A DNA stretch of 55,765 bases from Bradyrhizobium neotropicale. GTDB taxonomy: Bacteria; Pseudomonadota; Alphaproteobacteria; Rhizobiales; Xanthobacteraceae. The notes below the pieces were generated by a model, which saw nothing but the letters and a program-made list of their open reading frames with translations, was not told the DNA's origin and searched no databases. A program made the translations under genes and the position numbers. The DNA lies in the NCBI RefSeq assembly GCF_001641695.1, contig NZ_LSEF01000047.1:38360-94124 (forward strand), given 5' to 3'. Below are positions 53,136 through 55,765 of the stretch, one piece after another (within the stretch, counting starts at the first letter, position 1; each line of letters begins with the position of its first letter).

Positions 53136-54869
53136 ATGAAGCCACGAGATTTACGTGCGGCCTCGATCGGCCGGGCGCTGCGCCCCAATGTCTGGGACGT
53201 TGTGGCACTGGTCCTGGTGATCGGCGCCATGGTGCTGATCGTCTATGGCGGCGAGCAGACCACCGCGCCCCTGTCCGAGCTCGAACGCACGCCGGTCTCG
53301 CTCGATCCGGCAAACCTGCCGCTCTATGCGCTACGCACGGTCCTGAGGATGCTGCTGGCGATCGTTTGTTCGACGGTTTTCACCTTCATCTACGCGGCGA
53401 TCGCCGCCAAGAGCCGGCGCGCGGAAATGGTCATGATCCCGGTGCTGGACATCCTCCAGTCGGTGCCAATCCTGGGCTTTCTGACTTTCACCGTCGTCTT
53501 CTTCATGAACTTGTTTCCGAGCCAGGTGCTCGGCGCCGAGCTTGCCTCGGTGTTCGCAATCTTCACCAGTCAGGCCTGGAACATGACGTTCAGCATGTAT
53601 CAGTCCATGCGCAACGTGCCGAAGGATCTGGAAGAGGCCACGCAGAGCTTTCACTTGTCGGGCTGGCAACGCTTCTGGCGCCTCGATGTGCCCTTCGCGA
53701 TGCCCGGACTGATCTGGAACGCAATGATGTCGATGTCGGGAGGCTGGTTCTTCGTCGTCGCTTCGGAAGCGATCACGGTCGGCAATACCACGGTGACCCT
53801 GCCGGGAATCGGCTCCTATGTCGCGCTGGGCATCCAGCAGCAAGATTTGCCCGCGATCTTCTACGCCATCCTGGCGATGCTGCTCGTCATCATCGCCTAC
53901 GATCAATTGCTGTTCCGCCCCATCGTCGCCTGGGCCGACAAGTTCCGTTTCGAGCAGACGGCGTCCGGCGAGGCGCCGGCTTCCTGGGTGCTCGACCTGT
54001 TTCGCCGGACCCGGGCGCTGCGCGCTCTCACGCTTCCCTTTTCGGCGGTCAACCGCGCGATCTCGAACTTCCGCATTCCGCTGCCAAAACTGCGGCCGGC
54101 GACCAAAGCCAAAGGACGGCCATCGCGGCTGATCGATGGGGTCTGGATCGCGCTCATTCTCGCCGGGACCGCCTATGCGGGCTGGCTGACCTATCGTTAC
54201 CTCTCGGCAAGTCTCGGCCTGCCCGACGTCCTCATCGTGATCCGTGACGGGCTGATCACGCTGTTGCGCGTCGTCGTCCTGATCAGCCTCGCAACGCTGA
54301 TCTGGGTGCCGGTCGGCGTCTGGATCGGTCTGCGTCCGAAACTGGCCGAACGCATCCAACCGCTGGCACAGTTTCTCGCCGCGTTTCCGGCCAATCTCGC
54401 CTTTCCCGTCTTCGTCGTCGCCATCGTCAGCTTCAGGCTCAACCCCAATGTCTGGTTGAGCCCGCTGATGATCCTGGGCACACAATGGTACATCCTGTTC
54501 AACGTCATCGCGGGCGCCAGCGCCTTTCCGAGCGATCTGCGCGAGGCCGCCAGCAGTCTCCACCTTGGTGGATGGCGGTGGTGGTTCAAGGTGATCATTC
54601 CCGGAATCTTCCCCTATTACGTCACCGGCGCGATCACCGCTTCCGGCGGCTCCTGGAATGCGTCGATCGTCGCGGAGGTCGCGAGTTGGGGCGACACGCA
54701 TCTGAAGGCAACCGGGCTCGGCGCCTATATCGCTTCCGCGACGGAGGCCGGCGACTTCCCACGCGTCGTTCTCGGAATCGCCACGATGTGCATCTTGGTA
54801 ACACTGTTCAATCGTCTGGTCTGGCGGCCGCTCTACGCCTTCGGCGAGCGCCGCCTGCGGCTCGGGTGA
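53136..54869 (+). CDS. ABC transporter permease with two fused permease domains
   Basis: A 577-residue inner-membrane protein with two consecutive BPD-type domains. The first (about 70-270) has an EAA loop at DLEEATQSFHLSGWQRFWRLDVPF; the second (about 370-570) has DLREAASSLHLGGWRWWFKVIIPG. A cytoplasmic linker of about 60 residues separates them. This makes a complete transmembrane half-pair in one chain. The family belongs to the nitrate/sulfonate/bicarbonate type, but no substrate-binding protein is present in the visible part. It follows the porin by 16 bp and precedes the ATPase by 13 bp. Confidence 0.92.
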   Translation: MKPRDLRAASIGRALRPNVWDVVALVLVIGAMVLIVYGGEQTTAPLSELERTPVSLDPANLPLYALRTVLRMLLAIVCSTVFTFIYAAIAAKSRRAEMVMIPVLDILQSVPILGFLTFTVVFFMNLFPSQVLGAELASVFAIFTSQAWNMTFSMYQSMRNVPKDLEEATQSFHLSGWQRFWRLDVPFAMPGLIWNAMMSMSGGWFFVVASEAITVGNTTVTLPGIGSYVALGIQQQDLPAIFYAILAMLLVIIAYDQLLFRPIVAWADKFRFEQTASGEAPASWVLDLFRRTRALRALTLPFSAVNRAISNFRIPLPKLRPATKAKGRPSRLIDGVWIALILAGTAYAGWLTYRYLSASLGLPDVLIVIRDGLITLLRVVVLISLATLIWVPVGVWIGLRPKLAERIQPLAQFLAAFPANLAFPVFVVAIVSFRLNPNVWLSPLMILGTQWYILFNVIAGASAFPSDLREAASSLHLGGWRWWFKVIIPGIFPYYVTGAITASGGSWNASIVAEVASWGDTHLKATGLGAYIASATEAGDFPRVVLGIATMCILVTLFNRLVWRPLYAFGERRLRLG

Positions 54870-54882
54870 GGAGGAGGCCATC

Positions 54883-55765
54883 ATGCTCGATAAAGCTTCT
54901 GCCCTTATCGATATTCGTGGTGTCTGCCGGTCCTTTCCGAAGGGCAGCGGCGAGGAGCTGTTGGTGCTGGAGAAGGTCGATCTGACCATCCGCTCGGGCG
55001 AGATCGTCGGCCTGCTTGGCCGTTCCGGCTCCGGCAAGTCTACATTGCTGCGGATCATCGCCGGTCTGGTGGCTCCGTCCTCGGGACAAGCAACCTGTCG
55101 GGGCGAGAGCATCATCGGGCCGCCGAACGGCGTCGCCATGGTGTTCCAGTCATTCGCGCTATTTCCCTGGCTGACGGTGCTGCAAAACGTCGAGCTTGGG
55201 CTCGAAGCGCTCGGCGTGGATGCCACCGAGCGCCGCACGCGCGCGCTGGCGGCAATCGACCTGATCGGCCTCGATGGGTTCGAATCGGCCTATCCCAAGG
55301 AACTCTCGGGCGGCATGCGCCAGCGCGTCGGCTTTGCCCGGGCGCTGGTCGTGCATCCGGACCTGCTCTTGATGGACGAGCCGTTCTCGGCACTCGACGT
55401 GCTCACCGCCGAGACGCTGCGTACGGATCTGATCGATCTCTGGATCGAGGGCCGGCTGCCGATCAAGTCGATCCTCATGGTGACGCACAATATCGAGGAA
55501 GCAGTCTTGATGTGCGATCGCATCCTGGTGTTCTCATCGAATCCAGGTCGTGTCGCCGCCGAGATCAAGGTGGATCTCACGCATCCGCGCAACCGGCTCG
55601 ATCCCCATTTTCGCCAGCTCGTCGACAGCATCTACGCACGCATGACCCAGCGGGCGGAGCCCAAGGCGCCCGCCATCGAAGGCATCCCCGGCTCCGGCGT
55701 CGGCATGACCCTGCACCACGTGTCCTCCAACGTGCTGTCCGGCCTGATCGAGACACTGGCGGGGG
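54883..55765 (+). CDS. ABC transporter ATPase with C-terminal AAA-associated region (partial)
   Basis: Open to the window end (294 complete codons seen, no stop). Walker A LGRSGSGKST, Q-loop VFQSFALFPW, signature ELSGGMRQRVGFARAL, Walker B LLLMDEP and switch THNIEE are intact. After the nucleotide-binding domain the chain continues past HFRQLVDSIYARM into a tail with TLHHVSSNVLSGLIETLAG, which fits the AAA_assoc_C extension found in ATPases of this double-permease transporter type. GGAGGAGG provides a strong ribosome-binding site. Confidence 0.9.
   Translation, partial: MLDKASALIDIRGVCRSFPKGSGEELLVLEKVDLTIRSGEIVGLLGRSGSGKSTLLRIIAGLVAPSSGQATCRGESIIGPPNGVAMVFQSFALFPWLTVLQNVELGLEALGVDATERRTRALAAIDLIGLDGFESAYPKELSGGMRQRVGFARALVVHPDLLLMDEPFSALDVLTAETLRTDLIDLWIEGRLPIKSILMVTHNIEEAVLMCDRILVFSSNPGRVAAEIKVDLTHPRNRLDPHFRQLVDSIYARMTQRAEPKAPAIEGIPGSGVGMTLHHVSSNVLSGLIETLAG

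Overview
The window reads as one stretch of a high-GC alphaproteobacterial chromosome, most likely Bradyrhizobium or a close relative in the Nitrobacteraceae. The grounds are the ChvI/ChvG-HprK-EIIA-HPr cluster beside pckA, many short secreted proteins of bradyrhizobial type, candidate EcfG and FixK/FNR sites, and several families of short inverted repeats between genes. This is inference from content; no database was searched. I saw no rRNA, tRNA, CRISPR array, complete insertion sequence or prophage.

Layout. (1) 0.1-9.7 kb: on the minus strand pckA, an exported TPR-CHAT protein and a HugZ-like FMN protein; divergently chvI, chvG, hprK, an EIIA-Man protein and HPr, a conserved alphaproteobacterial module linking envelope signals, carbon state and PEP metabolism. 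(2) 9.8-13.4 kb: a GT39-type membrane glycosyltransferase and lepA. (3) 13.4-17.1 kb: a decaying accessory patch with tiny membrane and soluble proteins, a TPR gene with a stop codon in its signal peptide, a frameshifted RlpA-like gene, and a duplicated, 5'-truncated membrane gene joined to the 3' end of another broken gene. (4) 17.1-24.0 kb: a Crp/Fnr regulator, an MDR oxidoreductase and an LTXXQ periplasmic protein (each of the latter two with a FixK/FNR-like box), an acyl-CoA-dehydrogenase-like flavoprotein, a chemoreceptor and a PilZ protein. (5) 24.2-31.2 kb: a PAS-GGDEF-EAL protein with a degenerate GGDEF site, mepA, a small secreted protein and modABC. (6) 31.4-40.7 kb: a PepSY protein with an EcfG-type promoter, a CvrA-type antiporter, an MscS channel, map, radC and a DUF4239 protein; between map and radC lies an insert with an Ada-type AraC regulator, an EamA exporter and an exported intradiol dioxygenase. 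(7) 40.7-45.0 kb: a glycine-zipper protein, an EcfG-promoter gene, a lysozyme-like peptidoglycan-binding protein and an ECF42-type sigma factor with its DGPF partner and a matching candidate promoter. (8) 45.0-50.4 kb: a tight five-gene operon (NMT1-type ABC transporter, 2-hydroxyacid dehydrogenase, AprI/Inh-domain protein) divergent from a creatininase-family hydrolase. (9) 50.5-55.8 kb: a small secreted protein, then a two-membrane transport cassette: a fused Omp25-like/OprB-like barrel, an ABC permease made of two fused permease domains, and an ATPase cut by the window end. A perfect 7-5-7 inverted repeat lies upstream.

The most interesting signals are the last cassette with its possible metalloregulator operator, the ECF42 promoter match, two EcfG promoter matches on uncharacterised small genes, paired FixK boxes, and the cluster of freshly broken genes at 14.5-17.1 kb. 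Promoter and operator calls are by-eye consensus matches. Start codons were moved from the longest ORF where a ribosome-binding site or signal peptide argued for it.
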